64,000 nucleotides of DNA, taken from positions 5,027,001-5,091,000 of the forward strand of contig OX387204.1 in assembly GCA_947561715.1 (NCBI GenBank). The letters run 5' to 3'. The stretch is from Ascidia mentula. Lineage: Eukaryota > Chordata > Ascidiacea > Phlebobranchia > Ascidiidae. Positions 1 through 11,209 of this stretch are shown here, one piece after another (position 1 is the stretch's first letter; each line of letters begins with the position of its first letter). Below the pieces are notes generated by a model. It searched no databases, was not told where the DNA came from, and saw only the letters and a list, made by a program, of their open reading frames with translations. The translations under genes were made by a program, and so were the position numbers.

Positions 1-35
1 CGGTTGTTAAAGTAACAAAGTTTGTATTCAGGCAT
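1..35 (-). CDS. Sigma-class GST, type A copy 0, exon 1 cut by window edge
   Basis: Only the first 35 nt of the coding sequence lie inside the window, starting at an ATG at 35-33 and reading MPEYKLCYFNNR. That is identical to the complete A genes. The 5' flank has the tctagctttg form shared with copies 2-5, 7 and 9. The rest of the gene lies to the left of the window. Confidence 0.85.
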   Translation of the reverse strand, partial: MPEYKLCYFNN

Positions 36-612
36 TTTTCTAGCTTTGTTTCTGCAAAAAGCTCTCAAATATAGCACACAACAACTTCTGAGGTTTTGGC
101 TGCGACCAAGTTTGTGAGATACAGCAGTACTTGTTTCCGCTTATAACAACATCTCATTTAGCCTGAGGTAAAGGCTCCGCCCTTTTTTCTGTCATAGCCC
201 GAGGTAAAATTTGTACCGAATGTTCTGGTTTTGCAGCGTCGAGATTCTAGTAGTACTTTCCATATTTGTGACAAGTGTTATGTAGACTTAAAGGCCTGTC
301 ATGTGCCTCTTTCAGTGTTTTGTAAGCCAGTTGACTATGTAGCAAATTTGTGACGTTTGTTTGTATGTTTTAGACGCTAAGATAACTCCACAGTGCCTTT
401 AGAAACGTGGTATACTGTGACCTTCAGAAATCTCAATCATGCCCTGTTTGTACTGTCTACCCCGATACTGTCTTGTTGCTGATGTATTGTGTCTCACCCA
501 TTCTACACTGCTGTCATCCCGAATCTGTGAACGATTTAGCGTACTGATTCGTTCTTTCACTGCACAATATATTCACTAAAAACCAAGAGACTGGGGTGCG
601 ATTGCGAATTTC

Positions 613-619
613 TGACTCA
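613..619. promoter_or_regulatory. AP-1-like TGACTCA site upstream of A
   Basis: TGACTCA lies about 580 bp upstream of the start codon of A copy 0 and recurs at the same relative place in every unit I checked. AP-1 and Maf-type sites often control GST genes in animals (established knowledge). The match is only 7 bp, so a role here is inference. Confidence 0.3.
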
Positions 620-690
620 TCGTACCTGACGTTGGTACCTACGAAGACCCGGTATAGGCAGACCGATAGCGTAGGCCTATGCGTGACATT

Positions 691-731
691 CAACCAATAA
701 ATTTTGGCCGTCACAATAGGTATATTGGTTG
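691..731. promoter_or_regulatory. Inverted pair of CCAAT boxes (caaccaat / attggttg)
   Basis: CAACCAAT at 691-698 and its reverse complement ATTGGTTG at 724-731 form an 8-bp inverted repeat with a 25-nt loop. The pair is retained in all units. It could be a paired NF-Y-type element of the A promoter or simply a hairpin. The taggccta palindrome lies just before it. Confidence 0.3.
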
Positions 732-891
732 GTGACTTGGTGAGCTGTTTTTCTCTTTCGGACATTACTTGATTAGCGATATATATATATCTATGTAATA
801 GGTATCAACCTGGCACAAAGACTTGTCGACCCATGCAACTGCCTGCTAATCTTGAAACCATTCTTTCAGTAGGTGTGTGACAAGACAATTG

Positions 892-905
892 TTTATTTAT
901 TTATT
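892..905 (-). promoter_or_regulatory. Overlapping polyadenylation signals of B copy 1
   Basis: Three overlapping AATAAA hexamers on the minus strand (tttatt at 892-897, 896-901 and 900-905) begin about 80 nt beyond the B stop codon. N-type units share this tract; D-type units have tttatttatttataac instead. Confidence 0.6.
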
Positions 906-986
906 ACAATTATGAACAGTGAACATGGTGTGTAACAAACATGTAATGTCCAAATGCGACATAACTTGTTTTCCATTGCCTTGAAC

Positions 987-1830
987 TCAATTTTCTGTCA
1001 CAGGTCGTGTTTCGATCCACTTCTTTATCTTTGGTCTTTTGGCCACGGCATCGAGAAGCTTCTCAATAGCAGGGAAGCAAGATAAATCCACTTTAAATCT
1101 TTTGATGAGAATGTCCGTGGCCACGTAGGCAGCTACATCACCCGCCGAAAACTGTAATGCGTAGTTTGGGAAATTGGTGTTTACTCAACCAGGATCCAGA
1201 ATACTTACGTTTTTCAAAATGTACGGGCCTTCCGTTGAGTTTATATCTTTTTCGAGGATCTTGAACTTTGGACCCAAAGTTTCATCCATCGCATTCTTCA
1301 TGGCTTCCGCCTGAAACAACATTGCGTCACAAAAGTTTGATTGATTTCCCGCGACTGTAAATATCGAAGGCAAACCCACCACCACTTTTTCGTCTTTTTC
1401 GAAAAATGGGAGTTTTGCGTAAGTTTCGAACAAAACCTCAATCCAGGTGTCAATTTGTGCAGCCTCTAATGAATTCTCTCCGTTCAACCCAAACTCCCGG
1501 GCCAGGTATCGAACAATGGCGCGACTGTGAGCAATTTGGACACCGTCCACAAACAGTACAGGCATCTGACCAAACTTCATTGCTGTAAAAAGAGGTGATT
1601 GCTTTAAATTAAAAACGGTCACTTTCTTCCAGGGCTAAAGCTATGAAATTACAATGATTTTACTGTTGTTGCACAAATAAAGATATCTTAAACGTACTTG
1701 GCTTGTGTTCGGGCCATTTCTCAGAAGAATAACGCACGTCTTCGTATTTCACTTCAGCCTCGGCAAACAACATACGGCACATTTCCCCAAGCCCACGGGC
1801 TTCAAAGTAGCAGAGTTTGTATTGCGGCAT
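987..1830 (-). CDS. Sigma-class glutathione S-transferase, type B copy 1 (N form)
   Basis: Exons are 1830-1698, 1582-1380, 1310-1209 and 1151-987, spliced in phases 1, 0 and 0 to 200 residues. The GST N-domain (about 1-78) has the catalytic Tyr8 in YKLCYF, Trp39, Lys43, the MPVL cis-proline loop at 51-54 and the glutathione-binding HSRAI at 63-67. The helical C-domain follows. Sigma GSTs are cytosolic, conjugate glutathione or isomerise prostaglandin H2, and are usually about 200 residues long. Defining residues of the N form are Ile67, Cys171 and Glu176. I chose GTGGGT as the intron 2 donor because it gives the same exon length as in A; two GTG alternatives lie 3 and 6 nt upstream. Intron 2 is only 69 nt and has no in-frame stop. 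A gene lies on each side in the same orientation. Confidence 0.92.
1311..1379 (-). other. 69-nt stop-free intron 2 of type B GST
   Basis: The donor is GTGGGT and the acceptor TTTCAG. The length is 23 codons and the codon frame is open across it, so a retained transcript would add 23 residues between the two GST domains. The same intron is found in all twelve B copies; D forms have one silent-looking change. Confidence 0.75.
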
Positions 1831-2798
1831 TTTCGTGAAAAAACGATTGTTTTACAGACAAGCTGTTGACCAAAGAAAAAATAAATGCTAGTAAAAACAT
1901 GCAAGACCTGTAACTTTCCCCTTTTATAGGCATTTAACTCCAATAGTTTGCTTTGGTTTGAAGGACTGTTGATTTAAATTATAATCTTCATTTGTTACCA
2001 TAACATTTCCCTTTGCAACTGCAGCCGATATACGATGGTACAGTTATTGAATAGTTTACATATAGCGGAAATACACTGCATTTCAACAGTACCTACGCTA
2101 CCTCAAAATCCAACTGTCTCACAACCTCCATTACGCACGGTTGCCTGTTTCAAAAAGAAAAAAATAATCCATGTGTCAAGTCAAGCATGAAAGACTGCAA
2201 TATATATTTGCGACTGAATGAGTTATGACCGTATGCCTCCATAACTGCACAGAAATACTTGTATTGAGACTTATAAGTATACATGCTTGCTTTAACATAA
2301 GACCTTTTTTCTTGTAATTCGAGAATATTCGATTGTTACCTTTGTCTGGCCTATTTTGCTAAGTCATTATGCGCGGTGAAGTGGGTGTTCAGTTTGCTGA
2401 AAAAGATTTGGCGCGCTGGGCACACACAACTGTATTGACAAAGCGCACCTTTTTCGCTTTATTATTTCAGGCGCAAGCTGTTTATTTTACATCACGCTTA
2501 CAATTAATTATCCCAATGGCGAATGGGCTATGAGTATACCAAGAAACCAACGGGTATTATTTATTCATTGGATTTCGGCAACTGCATACGTCAAACCTGA
2601 TGTGCGAATTCATTTTACATTAGTACCATTTGCGAGTTTTTATGACAAAATTGAAACACTTTAAATGGAAGATTTTTGTCTTGGCAAAATAGTCTTATGA
2701 TTCGTGTCTATAGGTTTATCAGTATGGGCAGCACATTTGTGTTTGTTGAAAGGCAAACAACAACATAATTTTAAAACACGTTTTTAAAACACTGATTA
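1831..2798. other. Intergenic spacer of the array: upstream of B, downstream of A
   Basis: About 1 kb lies between the B start codon and the polyadenylation signal of the next A gene, and it recurs in every unit. D-type units lack roughly 26 bp that N-type units have (around 2463-2488). I see no conserved ORF, RNA gene or transposon ends. It presumably contains the B promoter, but no clear TATA box stands out. Confidence 0.6.
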
Positions 2799-2804
2799 TT
2801 TATT
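2799..2804 (-). promoter_or_regulatory. Polyadenylation signal of A copy 1
   Basis: AATAAA on the minus strand lies 110 nt beyond the A stop codon and is conserved in all units. Confidence 0.55.
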
Positions 2805-2913
2805 TGTTACGAAAATGAAAGGAAATATATGGCAGTTAACAATTTGTTGCCTATGTAACAACACATTACTACACACATGCACTATACAACGAAAACATCT
2901 TCCACAGCCAGAG

Positions 2914-3777
2914 TTAGAATTGTGTGACTGGACGAGTTTCAATCCACTTTTTAATTTTGGGTCTTTCCGCCACTGCACTCTGAAGGGCCTTAATGGCCGG
3001 ATAGCCGGAAAGATCAGCTTTAAACATTTTCTCAACTACATCGGTCGATAGGTATGCTAAAACATCAGCAGCTGTGAACTATAAAAAATAAAAACCATAC
3101 GTAGAAATTTTTCCTTGTACGCCAAACTTTTATTTGAACTCACAGTTTTAAGAATGTAAGGTCCCTCTGATGCTTTGATCACCTTCTCCATGGCTTTGAG
3201 GTTGGGGCCAAGTGTTTCCGACATGAGAGTCTTTAATTTTTCCTCCTGCGATGAAAGATGTGTAAAAAAATGGATGTGCGTGTTGCTGATGTTTGTGAAT
3301 TTATGCATATACCTTTACGCTTTCATCTTGTTCACCAAATGGTAGTTTAACGAATGCCTCGGTCAACGTCTCGATCCAAACATCGACTTGGGCCGCATCC
3401 AAGTCAGTTTCACCAATATAACCCAATTTCCTGGCGACGTAGCGAAATATCGCTCGACTGTTTGCAATCTGGACGCCATCAACAAAAAGCACAGGCATCT
3501 TACCGAACTGCATGTCTGTAGATGCATCATCAAGCATGTGGTATAGACACAGCGTGCATTATGACTTTCGAACAATATTCCAATCTTTATCTAATATAGA
3601 GTTATAGTATTCTATAAGACTTACTAGTATTCTATAAGACTTACTTGGTTTGTGTTCAGGCCAATCTTCGGGCTCAATCCGAAAGTCTTCGTATGCGACG
3701 CCAGCATCAACAAAAAGAAAGCGAATCATTTCTGCCGATCCGCGGTTGTTAAAGTAACAAAGTTTGTATTCAGGCAT
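2914..3777 (-). CDS. Sigma-class glutathione S-transferase, type A copy 1 (duplicated donor)
   Basis: Exons are 3777-3645, 3515-3313, 3245-3144 and 3078-2914, in phases 1, 0 and 0, giving 200 residues. Tyr8 (YKLCYF), Trp39, Lys43, the cis-Pro52 loop (KMPVL) and Ser64 of NSRAI match hematopoietic prostaglandin D synthase and other sigma GSTs. The position equal to Arg14 of the mammalian synthase is Ser, so a prostaglandin synthase role is not assured. Introns are 129, 67 and 65 nt. Intron 1 carries a 20-bp tandem duplication that doubles its 5' splice site. The first ATG, 21 nt downstream of a CAG acceptor-like site, matches the MPEYK start of the family. Gene B of the same unit lies 1.1 kb downstream. 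Confidence 0.93.
3621..3643 (-). repeat. Second copy of a 20-bp duplication at the A intron 1 donor
   Basis: The 20-mer tagtattctataagacttac is present twice in tandem (about 3604-3643), giving two GTAAGT donors 20 nt apart on the minus strand. The same duplication is in A copies 6, 8 and 10 and absent from the others. Use of the inner donor would shift the reading frame. Confidence 0.9.
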
Positions 3778-4513
3778 TTTTCTAGTTTTCTTTCTGCAAA
3801 AAGCTCTCAAATATAGCACACAACAACTTCTGAGGTTTTGGCTGCGACCAAGTTTGTGAGATACAGCAGTACTTGTTTCCGCTTATAACAACATCTCATT
3901 TAGCCTGAGGTAAAGGCTCCGCCCTTTTTTCTGTCATAGCCCGAGGTAAAATTTGTACCGAATGTTCTGGTTTTGCAGCGTCGAGATTCTAGTAGTACTT
4001 TCCATATTTGTGACAAGTGTTATGTAGACTTAAAGGCCTGTCATGTGCCTCTTTCAGTGTTTTGTAAGCCAGTTGACTATGTAGCAAATTTGTGACGTTT
4101 GTTTGTATGTTTTAGACGCTACACAGTGCCTTTAGAAACGTGGTACTGTGACCTTCAGAAATCTCAATCATGCCCTGTTTGTACTGTCTACCCCGATACT
4201 GTCTTGTTGCTGATGTATTGTGTCTCACCCATTCTACACTGCTGTCATCCCGAATCTGTGAACGATTTAGCGTACTGATTCGTTCTTTCACTGCACAATA
4301 TATTCACTAAAAACCAAGAGACTGGGGTGCGATTGCGAATTTCTGACTCATCGTACCTGACGTTGATGGTACCTACGAAGACCCGGTATAGGCAGACCGA
4401 TAGCGTAGGCCTATGCGTGACATTCAACCAATAAATTTTGGCCGTCACAATGGGTATATTGGTTGGTGACTTGGTGAGCTGTTTTTTCTCTTTCGGACAT
4501 TACTTGATTAGCG

Positions 4514-4541
<28 letters not shown>
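4514..4541. repeat. 28-bp (AT)n microsatellite of D-type units
   Basis: A perfect AT dinucleotide run. The same 28-bp length is found at the matching places near 23132, 30584 and 38036. N-type units have a shorter interrupted run. Confidence 0.9.
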
Positions 4542-4544
<3 letters not shown>

Positions 4545-4728
4545 ATAGGTATCAACCTGGCACAAAGACTTTCCATGCAACTGCCTGCTAATCTTGAAAC
4601 CATTCTTTCAGTAGGTGTATGACAAGACAATTGTTTATTTATTTATAACAATTATGAACAGTGAACATGGTGTGTAACAAACATGTAATGTCCAAATGCG
4701 ACATAACATGTTTTCCATTGCCTTGAAC

Positions 4729-5585
4729 TCAATTTTCTGTCACAGGTCGTGTTTCGATCCACTTCTTTATCTTTGGTCTTTTGGCCACGGCATCGAGAAG
4801 CTTCACAATGGCAGGGAAAGAAGATAAATCCACTTTGAATCTTTTAATGAGAATGTCCGTGGCCACGTAAGCAGCTACATCACCCGCCGAAAACTGTAAA
4901 GACGTAGTTTGGGAAATTGGTGTTTACTCAACCAGGATCCAGAATACTTACGTTTTTCAAAATGTACGGGCCTTCCGTTGAGTTTATATCTTTTTCGAGG
5001 ATCTTGAACTTTGGACCCAAAGTTTCATCCATCGCATTCTTCATGGCTTCCGCCTGAAACAACATTGCGTCACAAAAGTTTGATTGATTCCCCGCGACTG
5101 TAAATATCGAAGGCAAACCCACCACCACTTTTTCGTCTTTTTCGAAAAATGGGAGTTTTGCGTAAGTTTCGAACAAAACCTCAATCCAGGTGTCAATTTG
5201 TGCAGCCTCTAATGAATTCTCTCCGTTCAACCCAAACTCCCGGGCCAGGTATCGAACCATGGCGCGACTGTGAGCAATTTGGACACCGTCCACAAACAGT
5301 ACAGGCATCTGACCAAACTTCATTGCTGTAAAAAGAGGTGATTGTTTTAAATCGAAAACGGTCACTTTCTTCCAGGGCTAAAGCTATGAAATTACTATGA
5401 TTTTCCAACACTTACAACTGTTGTTGCACAAATAAAAGTGTGTTAAACTTACTTGGCTTGTGTTCGGGCCATTTCTCAGAAGAATAACGCACGTCTTCGT
5501 ATTTCACTTCAGCCTCGGCAAATAACATACGGCACATTTCCCCAAGCCCACGGGCTTCAAAGTAGCAGAGTTTGTATTGCGGCAT
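4729..5585 (-). CDS. Sigma-class GST, type B copy 2 (D form)
   Basis: Exons are 5585-5453, 5325-5123, 5053-4952 and 4893-4729; 200 residues, intact. It differs from the N form at three residues: Met67 for Ile, Ser171 for Cys and Val176 for Glu. The intron 1 donor is the stronger GTAAGT in place of GTACGT, and intron 1 is 12 nt longer. The catalytic Tyr8 and the glutathione site are unchanged, so a similar activity is expected. Confidence 0.92.
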
Positions 5586-6643
5586 TTTAGTGAAAAAACG
5601 ATTGTTTTACAGACAAGCTGTTGACCAAAGAAAAAAGTAAATGCTAGTAGAACATGCAAGACCTGTAACTTTTCCCTATAATAAGCACTTAACTCCAATA
5701 GTTTACATTGGTTTGAAGGACTGTTGATTTAAATAATAATCTTCATTTGTTACCATAACATTTCTCTTTGCAACTGCAGCCGATATACGATGGTACAGTT
5801 ATTGAATAGTTTACATATAGCGGAAATACACTGCATTTCAACAGCACCTACGCTACCTCAAAATGCAACTGTCGCACAACCTCCATTGCGCACGGTTGCC
5901 TGTTTCAAAAAGAAAAAATTAATCCATGTGTCAAGTCAAGCATGAAAGACTGCAATATATTTTTGCGACTGAATGAGTGATGACCGTATGCCTCCATAAC
6001 TGCACAGAAATAATTGTATTGGGACTTAGAAGTATCCATGCTTGCTTAAACATAAGACCTTTTTTCTTGTAATTCGAGAATATTCGACTGTTACGTTTGT
6101 CTGGCCTATTTTGCTAAGTCATTATGCGCGGCGAAGTAGGTGTTCAGTTTGCTGAAACAGATTTGGCGCGCTGAGCACACACAACTGTATCGACAAAGCG
6201 CACCTTTTTCGCTTTTACATCACGCTTACAATGAATTCTCCCGATGGTGAATGGCGAATGGGCTATGTGTATACCAAGAACGGGAATTATTTATTCATTG
6301 GATTTCGGCAACTGCATACGTTAAACCTGATGTGCGAATTCATTTTACATCAGTACCATTTGCGAGTTTTCATGACAAAATTGTAACACTTTGAATGGAA
6401 GATTTTTGTCTTGGCAAAATAGTCTTATGATTCGTGTCTATAGGTTTATCAGTATGGACAACACATTTGTGTTTGTTGAAAGGCAAACAACAACATAATT
6501 TCAAAACACGTTTTTAAAACACTGATTATTTATTTGTTACAAAAATGAAAGGAAATATATGGCAGTTAACAATTTGTTGCCTATGAAACAACACATTACA
6601 ACACACATGCGCTATACAATGAAAACATCTTCCACAGCCAGAG

Positions 6644-7487
6644 TTAGAATTGTGTGACTGGACGAGTTTCAATCCACTTTTTAATTTTGGGTCTTTCCGC
6701 CACTGCACTCTGAAGGGCCTTAATGGCCGGATAGCCGGAAAGATCAGCTTTAAACATTTTCTCAACTACATCGGTCGATAGGTATGCTAAAACATCAGCA
6801 GCTGTGAACTATAAAAAATAAAAACCATACGTAGAAATTTTTCCTTGTACGCCAAACTTTTATTTGAACTCACAGTTTTAAGAATGTAAGGTCCCTCTGA
6901 TGCTTTGATCACCTTCTCCATGGCTTTGAGGTTGGGGCCAAGTGTTTCCGACATGAGAGTCTTTAATTTTTCCTCCTGCGATGAAAGATGTGTAAAAAAA
7001 TGGATGTGCGTGTTGCTGATGTTTGTGAATTTATGCATATACCTTTACGCTTTCATCTTGTTCACCAAATGGTAGTTTAACGAATGCCTCGGTCAACGTC
7101 TCGATCCAAACATCGACTTGGGCCGCATCCAAGTCAGTTTCACCAATATAACCCAATTTCCTGGCGACGTAGCGAAATATCGCTCGACTGTTTGCAATCT
7201 GGACGCCATCAACAAAAAGCACAGGCATCTTACCGAACTGCATGTCTGTAGATGCATCATCAAGCATGTGGTATAGACACAGCGTGCATTATGACTTTCG
7301 AACAATATTCCAATCTTTATCTAATATAGAGTTATAGTATTCTATAAGACTTACTTGGTTTGTGTTCAGGCCAATCTTCGGGCTCAATCCGAAAGTCTTC
7401 GTATGCGACGCCAGCATCAACAAAAAGAAAGCGAATCATTTCAGCCGATCCGCGGTTGTTAAAGTAACAAAGTTTGTATTCAGGCAT
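6644..7487 (-). CDS. Sigma-class GST, type A copy 2 (single donor)
   Basis: Exons are 7487-7355, 7245-7043, 6975-6874 and 6808-6644. The protein is identical to A copy 1. Intron 1 lacks the 20-bp duplication, and the sequence just upstream of the ATG reads ctagctttgtttctgc on the plus strand. The 3' flank has the D form (tgcgctatacaatg). Confidence 0.93.
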
Positions 7488-8438
7488 TTTTCTAGCTTTG
7501 TTTCTGCAAAAAGCTCTCAAATATAGCACACAACAACTTCTGAGGTTTTGGCTGCGACCAAGTTTGTGAGATACAGCAGTACTTGTTTCCGCTTATAACA
7601 ACATCTCATTTAGCCTGAGGTAAAGGCTCCGCCCTTTTTTCTGTCATAGCCCGAGGTAAAATTTGTACCGAATGTTCTGGTTTTGCAGCGTCGAGATTCT
7701 AGTAGTACTTTCCATATTTGTGACAAGTGTTATGTAGACTTAAAGGCCTGTCATGTGCCTCTTTCAGTGTTTTGTAAGCCAGTTGACTATGTAGCAAATT
7801 TGTGACGTTTGTTTGTATGTTTTAGACGCTAAGATAACTCCACAGTGCCTTTAGAAACGTGGTATACTGTGACCTTCAGAAATCTCAATCATGCCCTGTT
7901 TGTACTGTCTACCCCGATACTGTCTTGTTGCTGATGTATTGTGTCTCACCCATTCTACACTGCTGTCATCCCGAATCTGTGAACGATTTAGCGTACTGAT
8001 TCGTTCTTTCACTGCACAATATATTCACTAAAAACCAAGAGACTGGGGTGCGATTGCGAATTTCTGACTCATCGTACCTGACGTTGGTACCTACGAAGAC
8101 CCGGTATAGGCAGACCGATAGCGTAGGCCTATGCGTGACATTCAACCAATAAATTTTGGCCGTCACAATAGGTATATTGGTTGGTGACTTGGTGAGCTGT
8201 TTTTCTCTTTCGGACATTACTTGATTAGCGATATATATATATCTATGTAATAGGTATCAACCTGGCACAAAGACTTGTCGACCCATGCAACTGCCTGCTA
8301 ATCTTGAAACCATTCTTTCAGTAGGTGTGTGACAAGACAATTGTTTATTTATTTATTACAATTATGAACAGTGAACATGGTGTGTAACAAACATGTAATG
8401 TCCAAATGCGACATAACTTGTTTTCCATTCCCTTGAAC

Positions 8439-9282
8439 TCAATTTTCTGTCACAGGTCGTGTTTCGATCCACTTCTTTATCTTTGGTCTTTTGGCCACGG
8501 CATCGAGAAGCTTCTCAATAGCAGGGAAGCAAGATAAATCCACTTTAAATCTTTTGATGAGAATGTCCGTGGCCACGTAGGCAGCTACATCACCCGCCGA
8601 AAACTGTAATGCGTAGTTTGGGAAATTGGTGTTTACTCAACCAGGATCCAGAATACTTACGTTTTTCAAAATGTACGGGCCTTCCGTTGAGTTTATATCT
8701 TTTTCGAGGATCTTGAACTTTGGACCCAAAGTTTCATCCATCGCATTCTTCATGGCTTCCGCCTGAAACAACATTGCGTCACAAAAGTTTGATTGATTTC
8801 CCGCGACTGTAAATATCGAAGGCAAACCCACCACCACTTTTTCGTCTTTTTCGAAAAATGGGAGTTTTGCGTAAGTTTCGAACAAAACCTCAATCCAGGT
8901 GTCAATTTGTGCAGCCTCTAATGAATTCTCTCCGTTCAACCCAAACTCCCGGGCCAGGTATCGAACAATGGCGCGACTGTGAGCAATTTGGACACCGTCC
9001 ACAAACAGTACAGGCATCTGACCAAACTTCATTGCTGTAAAAAGAGGTGATTGCTTTAAATTAAAAACGGTCACTTTCTTCCAGGGCTAAAGCTATGAAA
9101 TTACAATGATTTTACTGTTGTTGCACAAATAAAGATATCTTAAACGTACTTGGCTTGTGTTCGGGCCATTTCTCAGAAGAATAACGCACGTCTTCGTATT
9201 TCACTTCAGCCTCGGCAAACAACATACGGCACATTTCCCCAAGCCCACGGGCTTCAAAGTAGCAGAGTTTGTATTGCGGCAT
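8439..9282 (-). CDS. Sigma-class GST, type B copy 3 (N form)
   Basis: Exons are 9282-9150, 9034-8832, 8762-8661 and 8603-8439. The coding sequence is identical to B copy 1. One substitution separates this copy from its relatives in the 3' flank (cattccc for cattgcc near 8430), showing that it is not merely a repeated piece of the same sequence read. Confidence 0.92.
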
Positions 9283-10365
9283 TTTCGTGAAAAAACGATT
9301 GTTTTACAGACAAGCTGTTGACCAAAGAAAAAATAAATGCTAGTAAAAACATGCAAGACCTGTAACTTTCCCCTTTTATAGGCATTTAACTCCAATAGTT
9401 TGCTTTGGTTTGAAGGACTGTTGATTTAAATTATAATCTTCATTTGTTACCATAACATTTCCCTTTGCAACTGCAGCCGATATACGATGGTACAGTTATT
9501 GAATAGTTTACATATAGCGGAAATACACTGCATTTCAACAGTACCTACGCTACCTCAAAATCCAACTGTCTCACAACCTCCATTACGCACGGTTGCCTGT
9601 TTCAAAAAGAAAAAAATAATCCATGTGTCAAGTCAAGCATGAAAGACTGCAATATATATTTGCGACTGAATGAGTTATGACCGTATGCCTCCATAACTGC
9701 ACAGAAATACTTGTATTGAGACTTATAAGTATACATGCTTGCTTTAACATAAGACCTTTTTTCTTGTAATTCGAGAATATTCGATTGTTACCTTTGTCTG
9801 GCCTATTTTGCTAAGTCATTATGCGCGGTGAAGTGGGTGTTCAGTTTGCTGAAAAAGATTTGGCGCGCTGGGCACACACAACTGTATTGACAAAGCGCAC
9901 CTTTTTCGCTTTATTATTTCAGGCGCAAGCTGTTTATTTTACATCACGCTTACAATTAATTATCCCAATGGCGAATGGGCTATGAGTATACCAAGAAACC
10001 AACGGGTATTATTTATTCATTGGATTTCGGCAACTGCATACGTCAAACCTGATGTGCGAATTCATTTTACATTAGTACCATTTGCGAGTTTTTATGACAA
10101 AATTGAAACACTTTAAATGGAAGATTTTTGTCTTGGCAAAATAGTCTTATGATTCGTGTCTATAGGTTTATCAGTATGGGCAGCACATTTGTGTTTGTTG
10201 AAAGGCAAACAACAACATAATTTTAAAACACGTTTTTAAAACACTGATTATTTATTTGTTACGAAAATGAAAGGAAATATATGGCAGTTAACAATTTGTT
10301 GCCTATGTAACAACACATTACTACACACATGCACTATACAACGAAAACATCTTCCACAGCCAGAG

Positions 10366-11209
10366 TTAGAATTGTGTGACTGGACGAGTTTCAATCCACT
10401 TTTTAATTTTGGGTCTTTCCGCCACTGCACTCTGAAGGGCCTTAATGGCCGGATAGCCGGAAAGATCAGCTTTAAACATTTTCTCAACTACATCGGTCGA
10501 TAGGTATGCTAAAACATCAGCAGCTGTGAACTATAAAAAATAAAAACCATACGTAGAAATTTTTCCTTGTACGCCAAACTTTTATTTGAACTCACAGTTT
10601 TAAGAATGTAAGGTCCCTCTGATGCTTTGATCACCTTCTCCATGGCTTTGAGGTTGGGGCCAAGTGTTTCCGACATGAGAGTCTTTAATTTTTCCTCCTG
10701 CGATGAAAGATGTGTAAAAAAATGGATGTGCGTGTTGCTGATGTTTGTGAATTTATGCATATACCTTTACGCTTTCATCTTGTTCACCAAATGGTAGTTT
10801 AACGAATGCCTCGGTCAACGTCTCGATCCAAACATCGACTTGGGCCGCATCCAAGTCAGTTTCACCAATATAACCCAATTTCCTGGCGACGTAGCGAAAT
10901 ATCGCTCGACTGTTTGCAATCTGGACGCCATCAACAAAAAGCACAGGCATCTTACCGAACTGCATGTCTGTAGATGCATCATCAAGCATGTGGTATAGAC
11001 ACAGCGTGCATTATGACTTTCGAACAATATTCCAATCTTTATCTAATATAGAGTTATAGTATTCTATAAGACTTACTTGGTTTGTGTTCAGGCCAATCTT
11101 CGGGCTCAATCCGAAAGTCTTCGTATGCGACGCCAGCATCAACAAAAAGAAAGCGAATCATTTCAGCCGATCCGCGGTTGTTAAAGTAACAAAGTTTGTA
11201 TTCAGGCAT
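10366..11209 (-). CDS. Sigma-class GST, type A copy 3 (mosaic)
   Basis: Exons are 11209-11077, 10967-10765, 10697-10596 and 10530-10366; the protein is identical to A copy 1. Its 3' flank is N-like (gcactatacaacg), but intron 1 and the 5' flank are D-like (no duplicated donor). It therefore looks like the product of a crossover within or beside the gene. Confidence 0.93.

Larger units (their letters stand above)
36..890. other. Intergenic spacer of the array: upstream of A, downstream of B
   Basis: This type of spacer sits between the ATG of each A gene and the polyadenylation signals of the next B gene and recurs in every unit. It holds a GC-box-like ctccgccc near 176-183, a TGACTCA site, paired inverted CCAAT boxes, the palindromic taggccta and a short AT run. 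Small ORFs within it are broken by indels in D-type units, so I call no gene. It is the presumed promoter region of A. Confidence 0.7.

Noticed and set aside
514-765. Recurring 83-codon ORF in the array spacer
   Set aside because: The D-type spacers carry indels that change its frame and start, and it has no recognisable domain or splice context. Repetition only reflects the array.
2480-2540. Vector-like string (caatggcgaatgggc)
   Set aside because: Only a short chance resemblance to cloning-vector sequence; it lies in each array unit and the surroundings do not match a vector.
2796-3051. ORFs on both strands over the 3' end of A
   Set aside because: They are shadows of exon 4 of the A gene and its 3' UTR in other frames.
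3363-3575. ORF overlapping A exon 2 in another frame
   Set aside because: It is the shifted frame of exon 2. It would be read only if the inner duplicated donor were used, and it ends quickly.
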